A program made the translations under genes and the position numbers. A stretch of DNA of 64,000 bases from Ischnura elegans. Taxonomy: Eukaryota > Arthropoda > Insecta > Odonata > Coenagrionidae. A model generated the notes under the pieces. The model saw only the letters and a list, made by a program, of their open reading frames with translations, did no database searches and was not told where the DNA came from. Positions 22,383-33,050 of this stretch are shown here, in pieces. The DNA is taken from the NCBI RefSeq assembly GCF_921293095.1, contig NW_025791658.1, positions 6,820,001 to 6,884,000 of the forward strand, given 5' to 3'. Positions within the stretch are counted from its first letter, which is position 1. The number at the start of each line of letters is the position of its first letter.

Positions 22383-22788
22383 TTACGCAACATTTTTTAA
22401 ATCGTTATTTGCTCGCGTCGTTTGTTGGTCTACGCCATTGGATGCCTGTCTTAGGGCCCCCGTGATTCTTCCAAATAAACGTTCCACCGCGGTTTTTCCC
22501 GCTTTCAGATCCTTCCAGAATCTCCTTCTGAGCAAGAAGGGGTCATGTTTATCACAAAATGGCGATGGCTTGATCATGACTTCATTCCACTTGAGAAGAA
22601 GTGGCAATACGGTAAAGTTGAGGATCAATGTGGTCGCCGTGATGATCCATCGGTAGTCTGCCAACGGATGACCGCCGTCCAACAGAAATGGCCAATACAG
22701 GGCCAACGCAAAGGTTTCCATATGGTACAAGAGGTCGTCATATGAATTAAGGCACCAAACATTCAGGCGGTATGGCGTAATGAAGAGA
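22383..22788 (-). CDS. XK-related protein, last coding exon
   Basis: The final exon of the minus-strand XKR gene. It begins after a weak CACAG acceptor (22790-22789), takes one base to complete the codon split in exon 29049-29160, and stays open to TAA at 22383-22385. It carries LLYHMETFALALYWPFLL and a hydrophobic segment (WIITATTLILNFTVLPLLL) typical of the last membrane helices of XKR proteins. A basic cytoplasmic tail follows (RRRFWKDLKAG and on). Known XKR/CED-8 proteins act in phospholipid scrambling at the plasma membrane; function here is inferred from family only. Confidence 0.7.
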
Positions 22789-23003
22789 CTGTGCACCATC
22801 CACAGTATTTGATAATTTCCAGTCGTTAATTTCCTATTGGGAGAAAAAAAAGTCACGATTTTATATGAAAAGCATGTGAAGTGTGTAGCAATGCAGACAT
22901 GGCTCAGCTGAAAATCGATTGAGACTAATGTGTGCCTTGCTAAACATCCATGTAAAATAGAAGTTATTATTAAAAATACTGAGGGAAAGTAGTACATGTT
23001 GTT

Positions 23004-23676
23004 AAAGAAAGATTTCGTGCTTTCCCGGCGAATGGACTTGGTAAAGAGTTCTCGGGATCGCCACCGGGTCAGGAACTCCATATCTGCCAACGTTTCCACC
23101 AAAAAAGATCCGAGACTTGCTCGTCAAAGCAAAAGATCCGGTAGGATGGAAGACACCTGGCGTTTACCAAGTGCCATGTGGGTGCGGGAAAATATACATC
23201 GGTGAGACGGGCCGCACTATAGACACGCGGCTCAAAGAACACAAGCGCCACCTCCGCCTAGGACAGCCCGAAAAGTCAGCCATCGCAGAGCATTGGATGG
23301 AATGCAAAACTACTGTTAAGTTTGACGACACCAAGATGCTCTGCCGATCCAATGGCTTTTGGGATCGACTCATTAAAGAGTCTACTGAAATTAGACTGAC
23401 TAAGAATACCATCAATAGAGACTCCGGATATGCTCTGAGCAGCACCTGGAAATCTGTGCTCAAGACTATACAAAAGGCTAGGCAAAACTACCAATCAGAG
23501 CATGCCGCTGACGACAGCCAATCAGCAGTCACCTGACCACCAGAGTGACTGTATATAAGCAAGTCAAATTCTCACTCGACATTCACAGCCCTGAGGACGA
23601 TGACCGAGTCGGACATCGAAACGTTGGCAGATATGGAGTTCCTGACCCGGTGGCGATCCCGAGAACTCTTTACCAA
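23004..23676 (+). mobile_element. 5'-truncated Penelope-like element with inverted termini
   Basis: Flanked by a 12-bp direct repeat GTACATGTTGTT (22992-23003 and 23677-23688), a good target duplication. A 61-bp perfect inverted repeat (23036-23096 against 23618-23678) frames a GIY-YIG endonuclease frame. This is the known Penelope layout with an inverted terminal copy. The RT is missing. It lies in the last intron of the XKR gene, opposite to its transcription. Confidence 0.85.
23117..23536 (+). CDS. Penelope GIY-YIG endonuclease domain (partial)
   Basis: 139 codons. GVYQVPCGCGKIYIGETGRTI carries the GIY-YIG signature (GVY...YIG), followed by RLKEHKRHLR, AIAEHWMEC, and FWDRLIKESTEIRL with the catalytic Glu, then NRDSGYALSSTWK. 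In PLEs this domain nicks target DNA. Here it is only the C-terminal part of a polyprotein and lacks RT. It is nevertheless open to its stop. Confidence 0.85.
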   Translation: MLVKAKDPVGWKTPGVYQVPCGCGKIYIGETGRTIDTRLKEHKRHLRLGQPEKSAIAEHWMECKTTVKFDDTKMLCRSNGFWDRLIKESTEIRLTKNTINRDSGYALSSTWKSVLKTIQKARQNYQSEHAADDSQSAVT

Positions 23677-23688
23677 GTACATGTTGTT

Positions 23689-24850
23689 GTTAAAATCCGG
23701 AAAAACCCAAAGATTATCAGTCAAACCTCGTGGCAATCAGTCAAAATTCGTGTAATTCGTGACGAATTACTGTGCATGCAATTGTAGAAACCAGAAAATA
23801 AGTACATATATTAAAAACCATTGAATATAATAATAGTGATGATATCACTGTTACAAAATACCTAAGCAGATATAATAAAATCAAAAGAATTATTCACCGG
23901 AAGCTGGCCAATCACCCCTTATTTACAGACACCAAGATCTCATATTATGAATACCAGTCAACTTGAAAATGTTTGAGTCACCAGTCATGTTTAAAAAATG
24001 TTCATGTATACTCTTTTTATTGCAACATGCCGATCCAAATGATAATATTGCCAATAATAGACGAGATGAAATTTGGATTGACAGGAAAATATAAATTTTA
24101 AATGCTTGATATTGCAATATCTCTCTCCCATAACAACGAAAAAACACTAAGAGGAAATTATTACAATATCTTTATCGAATAAATGAATTTCTGTTCGTTA
24201 GTCTCACAATAACTAAAGAATGGACGGACCGATTTCGTTAATTTTTGTTTTAGAATATTTGTGTAAGTCCAGGTAAGGTTAAAAGATGCAAAAATATAAT
24301 TCCAGATGGCCCTTGAGACCCTGGAATGGCTCGTGAATCATTCAATAAGAAAGTCATGTAAAGTTCGTTATCAATGGCTGAGGACCTTTTTTATTTTGAG
24401 TATTTAAATAAGAGATAATTGTTATTTAGAGCACAAAGATATTTAATTTTAAAAAAATATTAATAAACCTAACTCTTGCAATCGATTTTCTTTTTCCACG
24501 TCATTTACTATGAATTTAGAAAAAAAAACAGTCATAAAGATAGGGGAATTTTAGCGTTTTCGGTTTACAATCCCCTTGACGACCATTGGTACAGTTTGTG
24601 CAGTTTGACTCTCTTTATAAGCTTATTCACAAAAAATTCTTTGATTAAGTCGTTAAAATGCTCATGTACCATAATTTCTTCACAAACTTAGTGCCTGAAA
24701 ACTTTTTTAAACTTACTTTAGGCTACTTTCGCTAGTATCCTTTTTATGTTTTATGTTTAGATGATAATTTGTGCATGTAGTTTGACATAGTGACCCTACA
24801 TACCGCTGAGTCCGCGAGAACTTTCTTTTCTTTGATTGTTTTTTATTCTA
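23689..24850. other. AT-rich intronic DNA
   Basis: Part of the last XKR intron. No feature beyond AT-rich sequence could be supported. Confidence 0.4.
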
Positions 24851-24859
24851 AGGGGATGG

Positions 24860-25215
24860 AAACGCAAATGAGGTCGTTGAATTCAATCGAATGTGCAACG
24901 AGCTAATCGCACTGATTACCAGCGAGAAACAATAACAAATAGTCGTATTGGTGTGTCAGAATTACGTAATAGAGTGACTGAACATGAAGCGGATAGGCTC
25001 AGAATGCAAAGAGTTCGTGAACATCAAACAAAGCAACAGCGAGCACGACACAGTGAAAATAATAGATGAAGTCGTAGTGCTTCTGCGATCCTGGGACGAG
25101 TAGCATTCAACCGCGATGGGCTTGTGGATTATTATGTCGATAAATGAGTTGCAGCTGGAGAAAGGAACATCATTTGTCAATATTGCGAGGCGTTTAGATA
25201 CAGCGGTGAATTTAC
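24860..25215 (+). pseudogene. Helitron-like N-terminal fragment
   Basis: Reading through stops, the plus strand encodes a charged region (RLRMQRVREHQTKQQRARHS) followed by GERNIICQYCEAFRYSGE. That resembles the Cys-pair zinc motif near the N terminus of insect Helitron Rep-helicases (N..C.HC.A...E). Only this scrap is present, with no Rep or helicase motifs. Similarity is from memory of the family pattern. Confidence 0.45.
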
Positions 25216-25394
25216 TAGATTAATTTGTGCTGTTGAAAAAGTAAATATTGTTAAATACCGACTTCATTTTTGCGTTCGACTAAGTCCTCATACTCTTTTT
25301 GTTGATGCGTGCATATTCTTTTGGTCGCTCTATGCGTCCTGTTCATTCGTCTATTCACCTTTCTTGCGTCAGTCTCTTGAACTTTTCTTCATGC

Positions 25395-25560
25395 CTATGC
25401 GGTGCGGATTGTGCTGACGGCGAGGAATGCATTTTTGGATGGACAGTACGTACGCACTTTCATAAGAGAAAGCCACGATGTCCGTACTGTGCTGACTTTG
25501 CTGAGAGGGGGAATCGCATTTGTGATTACCGATGCGTTTGCACTTTTCAGCAAGGAATGG
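25395..25560. repeat. Degenerate ~80-bp duplication
   Basis: Two adjacent ~80-bp units share GTGCTGAC, a GAATGCAT/GAATCGCAT stretch, and an ACGCAC/TTTGCAC block with TTTCA. Two different frames stay open across them, as expected for a short tandem repeat. Not recognised otherwise. Confidence 0.3.
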
Positions 25561-25879
25561 CGTACCGTTGGAAGGTTCTCGAACTCACGGAGGGGGAGGG
25601 GTGGTCGTATGTGGGGACGCCTTAAAAACAGCACGCATCATTGACTCGAGGTCATATTTCTCCGTCAATTCGTCATTCGTCATTTCGTGATTCGTCATTC
25701 GTTTTCGTCAAGAGTTGGAGTGCGCGAGTCGGGCGCCCGAAGGTCCGTGGAGGGGAAATTCAACGATTGACCCGGGGAAGCCGAGGGAGGAGATCACTCT
25801 CGTACAAGAATCATCGGAAGCAAATCCACTTCTTGTGGCAAACCCGGGGCCTTTCATTTCTACCCGATAGCCGGTTTAG

Positions 25880-26020
25880 CCGGCCTCGGTGGCGTAGGGG
25901 TAACGTTCTCGCATGCCAAACAAGAGGTCGCGGGTTTGAGTCCCGCTTGGGTAGGTTTCCCCGGTCCAGGGCATGGTCGTTAGTGTACGTTTACTTGCTA
26001 CATTTGTTGAACACCCCGGT
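25880..26020 (+). mobile_element. tRNA-derived SINE-like sequence
   Basis: GGCCTCGGTGGCGTAGGGGT (A-box-like) at about 25881 is followed at about 25930 by CGCGGGTTTGAGTCCCGC (B box with a 5-bp stem), like a tRNA gene head. The 3' body continues to about 26020 and directly abuts the LINE frame. Cloverleaf pairing is partial, so a SINE is preferred over a functional tRNA. Confidence 0.65.
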
Positions 26021-26025
26021 GTAAA

Positions 26026-27881
26026 ATGGCCAATAAGAGCTGTATTCGGTGGTTTGAGAATAAAATATTTAAAAAAGTCAGCACGGATTTATCCGCTAAT
26101 GAACGCGAGCTAATAATTAAAAAATATAGGATGACTAAAGCCGCCACGAAGGAAGCGTTCAGGAATGCATTCACCAATTTTAAAAGAAAAACACTAGTAG
26201 AGCAGTTACAGGATAACCCCAAAGCATTTTGGTCATATGTTAGGGAAGTTCAAGGTAAACGATCTACCGTATGTTCCCTGAGAAACGACAATGGAGATGT
26301 GTTGACAAGCAGTTACGATAAAGCCAATTTATTAAATTCCTACTTTCACAGCGTGTTCACGGAGCCTTCCGAAAACTCACCCGAGACCGATGACAATCCC
26401 TGTATACATAAGATGCCAGCTATTGACATTAGTACGCTCGGAATAGAAAATATATTGAAATCGCTTAGTCCAAATAAATCACTTGGTCCAGACGAAATCC
26501 CTTCTCGCGTATATAAAGAGCTAGCCTCAGAAATTGCCCATTACTTACAGTTAATATTCAGTAAATCCATCAAGCAACACGAAGTACCTAATGACTGGAA
26601 AATCGCTAATGTAACGCCAATATTTAAAAGTGGAGACAAGGAACAGCCATCTAATTACAGGCCGATATCTTTAACGTCCATCTCTTGCAAAGTCCTTGAA
26701 AACATCGTAGTCAGCTCGGTAATGAAACACCTAGACGCGCAAAACTTATTTATGGGAACTCAACATGGATTCAGGAAAAGCAGATCGTGCGAAACTCAGT
26801 TAGCGCTTTTCGCCCACGATATTTTAGTCTCTGGGGAAGACAATATTCCAGTAGACGCGATTTTTCTTGATTTCAAAAAGGCATTTGATAAAGTACCCCA
26901 CGGAAAGTTAATAATGAAACTGAAATCTTATGGTCTAGACGAAGATGTCATTTCCTGGATTAGAGAATTTCTGAGCGACCGCGTCCAAAGAGTAGTATTA
27001 GACGGTGCAGTCTCCAATGAGGTTAGAGTCACTTCTGGCGTTCCTCAGGGTAATGTCATTGGCCCACTCCTATTCCTTCTTTATATAAACGACATTGGCG
27101 AAGTAGTGCAGAGTAAGTTACGATTATTTGCAGACGACGCTGTAGTTTACAGAGAAATCCGTACCAGCAAAGATATAGATGAACTAACGAATGACCTTGC
27201 TGCTATCCAAGCTTGGTGCGATGCTTGGCAGTTAGAATTAAATTTGGAAAAATGCGTCGTAATGAATTTCTGGAAGAAGAATAACTCCCTACAGCGTAAC
27301 CATGTCATTCGGGGCACGCAGTTAAAGGCAGTTGAATCCGTGAAATATCTAGGGGTTAGACTCAATAATGATCAATCGTGGAATAAACATATTCGAGAAA
27401 TAACCGGTCAGGCTAATCGTAAAATGGGTTTTGTAAAAAGAATATTAGGAAAGTGCGACGACAAAGTGAGAGAAATTAGCTACTTTTCCCTCGTTAGACC
27501 ACACCTGAATACGCTGCCAGTGTTTGGGACCCTCATGAAAAAGGCTTAATAACAGAGTTAGAACGCGTGCAAAGAAGAGCTGCCAGGTATGTGAAAGGTC
27601 GTCACGATAGTCTTGTTAGTGTAACTGGCCTCTTAGATAAGCTCGGATGGGAATCTCTGTCGGACCGTAGATTGAAAAATAGACTAAACCTTTTAGATAA
27701 ATTCAAGAGCAGTGTCTTTTCTGACGAAGTTAACCATATCTTGCGGACGCCAACGTACTACGGAAGATCAGATCATATAAATAAAATAAGAGAGATAGAT
27801 TGCAGAACAGACAGATTCCGAATGTCATTTTTTCCACGATCAATAAGAGATTATAACGGCAGCAATAGAACTCGTAAATAG
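26026..27881 (+). pseudogene. CR1/jockey-like LINE reverse transcriptase (near-intact)
   Basis: A 507-codon frame (26026-27549) with RT motifs in order: SLGPDEIPSRVYKEL, WKIANVTPIFKSGDK, NYRPISLTS, QHGFRKSRSCETQL, DAIFLDFKKAFDKVPH, SGVPQGNVIGPLLFLLYIND and the catalytic FADDAV. A thumb with LGVRLN follows. One missing base near 27505 shifts the frame; the true continuation is open through 27567-27881 to TAA. The endonuclease half is absent. Apart from that one base the RT looks intact, suggesting a young insertion. It is in the XKR intron, antisense to the gene. Confidence 0.85.
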
Positions 27882-28132
27882 ATTGCATGACTTGTAGTGT
27901 AGCCTACTAACCTATGTAAAACTTAATGCATGTTTCTGAATTTCTATTCTATATTCTATTTCTAACAGCATATAGTAGTATAGTTTGTTATTATACGGGA
28001 CGTTTTTTGGACGGTGTGGTGTGCATGTGGGAGTCCAAATGCATGCTGCATGCTGGTGATTGATCACCCCCTGCCAAACACCCTAGAGGTGGCTATTATG
28101 CGCAGGGTATTATGTAGATGTAGATGATACCG
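27882..28132 (+). repeat. LINE 3' UTR with TGTAGA-type tail
   Basis: Non-coding tail ending in a short GTAGATGTAGATGA repeat. The same tail occurs at 31672-31848, 32176-32555, 36433-36545 (minus) and 57165 onward (minus), which defines the 3' end of this LINE family. Confidence 0.8.
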
Positions 28133-29048
28133 TCCTTCCTAGAGGACCACCTTCGCTGCTTGGAATCCCTCAGCGTTAGTCCAAGATACCAATTCTGAGT
28201 CGCCCCTTGTCGAGCTGTCCACGGGAGGACTCGACAATATTCCAAAATTGGTTCCCACGACTGATCCATTACGCTCGTTGTTTCTGGAATGCAATGTGAT
28301 TCTATACTCTATTCAAATATATAACAGTTCTTTTCAAATGAATGCGTCATATTGTATATATAAACACCGAAAAAAGTATTCCATCAGAATGAACTGAATT
28401 GATGAACTGTATTGTAACCGTCGAGTATTTTATTTTAATGAAGATATTATATTCATTTGAATTGCAAGGAAGTTTTATTTAATAACCGCATTTAATAGTG
28501 ATATGCCAAAACTGCACCGACCGATTGCTGCATCTTCTTGCAATTTGATTACGAAACTTTTTTGCTACGTAATGTATATGAACTTATAAATCCGGATTTT
28601 CTTTTTGCGAGTTTTCACCGTGTCTTAAGATCAACATTAGCTTATTTTCAGTTTCAGGATCACACCACGCGACGAACGAAACGGTAATAATTTCATAGTC
28701 TAAGAGATAGTGCTTAGCGAGCCTTTATCTCATTCGTTGGTTTCATTAATTTTGATGGAAATTTGGTACCTGCTCCTTTTTGTCGGAACTAACCAAATTT
28801 GATACAAACGGGTTGACCATAAGCTAGTTATCCTACATAATTCAAAATAATAAAAAATACCTTAGGAGAGGGCTCGTGTCTGTTTCATCTAAATTTGATG
28901 TAAAAATTTAAATTCAAATCTTTGCATCTGATACTAATCTAAACTATACCACTCATACACTAAATGAAGGAATAAACGTAGAATTAGAACTAGAAACTGA
29001 ATGATTTTGACTCTTCTTGTGAATAAAATTTGCAAACCATTACTTTAC
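28133..29048. other. Intronic DNA between LINE and XKR exon
   Basis: A moderately GC-rich 130-bp block follows the LINE tail, then AT-rich DNA. No coding or repeat call was supported. Confidence 0.4.
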
Positions 29049-29160
29049 CTGTATTCACTTCGGTCTGGACTGCAGCAGTAGAAATAAATATAGCGGAGCG
29101 GAAGGTAGAAGAAAGCAACCACGAGGAACCAAACTGGACAGAGGGCCATGACACTCGAGA
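29049..29160 (-). CDS. XK-related protein, eighth exon in window
   Basis: 112-bp exon between acceptor ATCGCAG (29162-29161) and donor CAG|GTAAAG (29049/29048). With the incoming one-base phase it encodes SSVMALCPVWFLVVAFFYLP, a membrane helix, then LRYIYFYCCSPDRSEY. An alternative acceptor 12 bases upstream (TTGCAG) keeps a different phase-compatible frame but would not be membrane-like, so the downstream acceptor is preferred. Confidence 0.65.
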
Positions 29161-29963
29161 CTGCGATGGACCTGCAACCTATGGATACGGATAAAAACCA
29201 CAGGTAAATGCGAGTAGGGGAAGTGGAAATTCTGGAAATTGGATATTATGACATATTTAGAGCTCAACAATATAATTTCTACTGATTACCATAAGTAAGT
29301 GGTAGACGGTGAGTGGTTATCCTATAGCAAGGTCCCAACGACGACAACACGTGGGAATAGGGTGGTTTCCTATTATTTTTTACTGCCTCAATGGAAAGAA
29401 TATTACTCCTGGAGTGCGCATTTCACGCTCTTAGATTTTCGAATGACGATATATATTTTTCGCGATCACATGAAAAGTGAAAATTTTCAAGCGCGCGAAA
29501 ACGCGACGGCTATGTAGGAATGCTGGGAAAACTCCGTGTGACATATTTCAGGTTCCAGCTGTTGGCATGTGAGGTGACCTTGGGGCGAGGTTTGAGCGCT
29601 GATACGACGCAGACTGCTAGCAGGTAGCAAAGTATCCTGCTAGCAGGTAGCGATTGGCTTAAATAAGGATTATTAATACCCTATCAAGCGAAGGAAACTT
29701 TCCGACCTTAGGCTGTATTAATAGGTGATTATTAAGACATTTTTCCCTGTGCTCTGGGTCTCATGCAAGCATTGGTAATCTCAGACGTAAAACTGCTATC
29801 TACTTGTATAAAAATTAGGTCCCTGTGACGTAACGTGGATGGGAATCGCATGGACGCCAATCCAGCCTTTTTCAAATGAGGTTAAAATTGACCATTAACA
29901 TTCGCCTAAACTGGGATTTCTAAAACCAAATATTTTGAATATTATGAATACACTAATGGTGGG
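29161..29963. other. Intronic DNA
   Basis: No gene. A short duplicated CTAGCAGGTAGC occurs at about 29618 and 29639. Confidence 0.4.
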
Positions 29964-29966
29964 TAA

Positions 29967-30203
29967 AGGCCTGTTTACACGGTACATTAACACGTACGGG
30001 TTAATGTCTAAATGTATGAACGCGAGAATGAACGCCAAAATGCACCGTGTGTAACCACCCAACTTGTGCGAATGCATGCACAGAAAATTGAACCTGTTCT
30101 AATTTGGTTCATACATTCGTACAAGTTCCGTTCCGGTCCACAAAAATCATTCATTCAAACGTACATTAACTCGTACGTGTTAATGTATAGTGTAAACAGG
30201 CCT
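29967..30203. mobile_element. Harbinger-like MITE, family 1 variant
   Basis: 237-bp element with TIRs AGGCCTGTTTACAC at both ends and a TAA target duplication (29964-29966 and 30204-30206). The ends extend into an ACATTAACACGTACG inverted segment. No coding. TAA duplications and GG/CC-type TIR starts fit PIF/Harbinger MITEs. Related to 32822-33047 and 56105-56338. Confidence 0.75.
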
Positions 30204-30519
30204 TAAGAAATCGCAATCAATGCATTTCGTTTTCTTTGATGAAGGAAACTACCCTATTGTTACGAAATAACCCAGCCAGAGCACATTCCGCAGTAACCTC
30301 GTTACCCGGCGGAAACATGCGTGACGATGAAAAACATGAAAATGCCTTTTCCGCATGCCGCTCAATAAGTAATGCGCGATGAAGAATTTGCAAGTTCTTT
30401 GAAAAGAAGTGGTGGAGGACAACGAATATTGCAAAACGCAAAAACCCGAGGGCTAGGGAACGTTTCGTTCCCGAGAGAAAAAGATGTCGAAATCGCATCG
30501 GCGCGAGAAACGGCGTTTA

Positions 30520-31040
30520 AAGGCCGGGACACAATGAACGCCAACGTGAGACGCTAGCCGTTAACGGGAAGTGGTAAAAAGATGGCGGAAGGGAAAGCTT
30601 ATTAAAAGGGACACAACCACCGTTTACGGGGAGTACGTAAACGCGAGAACTTTCATCTCTTCCCGTGTCCCGTTCACGGAAAGCCAATCAGAAGATCCCG
30701 AAAATGGGAGCCATCTGTTTACAGCGATACAGCATTGTTGGCACCCATTGCTGAATGTGGCAGTTGTTGTCGCGCAACGTGAGCTGAAGAGAAGTCATTT
30801 GAGGTAAGCCATTACTTAATTTAATTTACGTGCATACTATTCTCGTCGGTTTCGAACATTCATCAAAACTCTTCCTACACACAAACGAAAAGAGTGAAGA
30901 CCACAAACAAAACCACTGCGCGGGCGTTAGTCAATTTTCTTTCCGGCCACGGGAACGTCAATTGTGACCGCGCGGTGGCGTTCCCCGTCTCACGTTCTCC
31001 CGTATACCGTCTCACGTTGGCGTTGATAGAGTCCCAGCCT
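30520..31040. mobile_element. TIR element, Harbinger-like ends
   Basis: Inverted ends AGGCCGGGACACAATGAACG at 30521 and a matching end at 31040 (AGGCTGGGACTCTATCAACG on the other strand), continuing into CCAACGTGAGACG. TTA flanks both sides (30517-30519 and 31041-31043). The interior is GC-rich with no transposase. Confidence 0.6.
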
Positions 31041-31158
31041 TTACCCTTTCGCTGCTGTTCAATCTCCCACACCCGTCTCACATGAGACGAAAAGGTTAAA
31101 ATGCGTTTCGTGGGCCCATGGAGCAGGTGCTTCAATCATGGGCGTGGTACACCCTCCA

Positions 31159-31664
31159 AAGGGTCGCTAATCCGGGACCCTATCCTCGACGAGCCAACCC
31201 ATGCAGGACCGTCGCATCGACCCTACCAGAAAAGTGATTGCTCTGACTGCAATTTGAAAGTCAACCAATCAATCCGATCATCAAAAAATGATCGTTTGCA
31301 TCGCATTCTTGCTAATCACGCAACAAAGAACGCATTTGAATCGTCTTTCTGTGATGAATAATAACGATTTTATAAAATTATCTAAAAACGTGACTGCGGA
31401 CCACCGGAAAATGGCCATTTTAGCAAAGTAAACAAAATCGTTATTTTTCATCGCAGAAACATAGTTCAAAGATATATTTGATTGCATGATTGGCAGGATT
31501 TTGATGAAAACAATCAATTTTTGATGATCGGATTGATTGGTTGATTTTAAAATTGCAGTCAGAGCGGTCACTTTTCGGGAGGGAGGCTCTCCGCTGGTAG
31601 GGTCGATAAGACGGTCCTGCTTGAATGAGCTCGTCGAGGAAAGGGTCCCGGATTAGGGACCCTT
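31159..31664. mobile_element. Foldback element with >200-bp arms
   Basis: Ends AAGGGTCGCTAATCCGGGAC and its complement at 31664. Pairing continues with small indels through GACCGTC, the CCTACCAG block, CTCTGACTGCAATTT and CCAATCAATCCGATCATC to about 31374 and 31432, so almost the whole element is a hairpin. No coding. It abuts a LINE 3' end at 31672. Confidence 0.75.
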
Positions 31665-31671
31665 CGAATTG

Positions 31672-31848
31672 ACCCTATATTCTATTTCTAACTGCATATA
31701 GTAGTATAGTTTGTTATTATACGGGACGTTTCTTGGACGGTGTGGTGTGCATGTGGGAGTCCAAATGCATGCTGCATGCTGGTGATTGATCACCCCCTGC
31801 CAAACACCCTAGAGGTGGCTCGCAGGGTAATTTGTAGATGTAGATGAA
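31672..31848 (+). mobile_element. 5'-truncated LINE 3' end
   Basis: 177 bp matching the LINE tail at 27950-28132, ending in GTAGATGTAGATGA. Confidence 0.8.
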
Positions 31849-32170
31849 GTGCTCCGGCGAAAGCGCATGGCAGGGAGGAAGAAAATGTACGTTCACAGCA
31901 ACGAATGGGTTAAAATGGGGCGTGATCAATTTGAGTGGGTATTACGTCACGACTGCCGTTCCGAGGGCTGTGTGAAAGTTCCGCGGCGGCGGGGAGGCCG
32001 CTACGGCCGCATGCATCCTCGGGGACGAGTCGTTCCGAATGGAGAAAGAGTCAACCGTCCGGTATACCCGAGAGCAGCGCCAAAACGGAAAATTAAAAAC
32101 TACGTGCAAATACGCAGGGACACCACAAAAACAATAATAAAGCAATGGTGGGGAATGAACGAAAGGTTAT
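31849..32170 (+). other. GC-rich segment between two LINE tails
   Basis: A 107-codon Arg/Lys-rich frame spans this segment. It resembles no protein I know. About 45 bp (GAAAGAGTCAACC...GGTATACCC...GCAGCGCC) recur inverted at about 32772-32815, so it is probably repeat-derived. It may have been carried along by a LINE copy. Confidence 0.35.
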
Positions 32171-32175
32171 AGAGG

Positions 32176-32555
32176 AATACGTACTACGGAAGATCAGATC
32201 ATATAAATAAAATAAGAGAGATAGATTGCAGAACAGACAGATTCCGAATGTCATTTTTTCCACGTTCAATAAGAGATTATAAAGGCAGCAATAGAACGCG
32301 TAAATAGATTGCATGACTTGTAGTGTAGCCTACTAACCTATGTAAAACTTACTGCATGTTTCTGAATTTCTATTCTATATTCTATTTCTAACAGCATATA
32401 GTAGTATAGTTTGTTATTATACGGGACGTTTCATGGACGGTGTGGTGTGCATGTGGGAGTCCAAATGCATGCTGCATGCTGGTGATTGATCACCCCCTGC
32501 CAAACACCCTAGAGGTGGCTCGCAGGGTAATTTGTAGATGTAGATGTAGATGAAT
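32176..32555 (+). mobile_element. 5'-truncated LINE copy (C-terminus and tail)
   Basis: Begins at the TACTACGGAAGATCAGATCA coding segment, equivalent to about 27757 in the long copy, and runs through the stop and tail to a longer TGTAGA run at about 32538-32552. Very close in sequence to the 26-28 kb copy. Confidence 0.85.
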
Positions 32556-32818
32556 AAGAAACCATTTCATGGAAAGAAAAATGTTAATGAAGATATTATA
32601 TGTAGGGGCATGAAGTATATTTCTATAACAATGTGAGTGAAAGAGTTAAATTTTTAGACTAGCTCAACTGTAAACAAATAGGTACTTCCTCATTAATGCA
32701 ATGAAGATAAATCGACAGAAAGAGTCGACCTTTTTGGTAGACCACTATGAGTAACAATACTAGCAGTACGTGGCGCTGCCTTAGGGTATACCTTGAGGTT
32801 GACTCTTCCTCCATTCTC
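32556..32818. other. Intronic DNA
   Basis: No supported feature except the short inverted match to 31849-32170 noted there. Confidence 0.4.
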
Positions 32819-32821
32819 TAA

Positions 32822-33047
32822 AGGCCGTTTTACACGGTGCACGGAATTGCGCAATCTGACGTACGTGCGAAGGCGCAATCAAAATTGCGTCGTGAAAAGC
32901 GGTGAATTGCTAGAACACATGCGTGGATGCGAGACGGCAAAATAGCCCCTGTTCTAATTTCGTTCGTGCATTCGCGCAATTTCACGCCATTTTAGAAATT
33001 AATTCAGCTCTAACCTGCGCAATTCCGTGCCCCGTGTAAAACGGCCT
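32822..33047. mobile_element. Harbinger-like MITE, family 1
   Basis: 226 bp, TIR AGGCCGTTTTACACGG at both ends, TAA duplication (32819-32821 and 33048-33050). Nearly the same element is present inverted at 56105-56338. No coding sequence. Confidence 0.85.
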
Positions 33048-33050
33048 TAA

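Noticed and set aside
25880-25960. Functional tRNA gene
   Set aside because: The B-box arm is good, but acceptor and anticodon stems do not pair well and a SINE body follows.
28133-28330. Minus-strand short frame starting at a Met near 28270 as a further XKR exon
   Set aside because: Exon 29049-29160 joins 22383-22788 directly by phase, and the frame has no membrane-like or XKR-like content.
29055-29270. 71-codon minus frame overlapping the XKR exon at 29049-29160
   Set aside because: Wrong frame. With the incoming phase the membrane-like frame is the one that fits.
31849-32172. Arg/Lys-rich 107-codon frame as a gene
   Set aside because: It lies between two LINE ends, has a repeat-like inverted match nearby and no recognisable domain.
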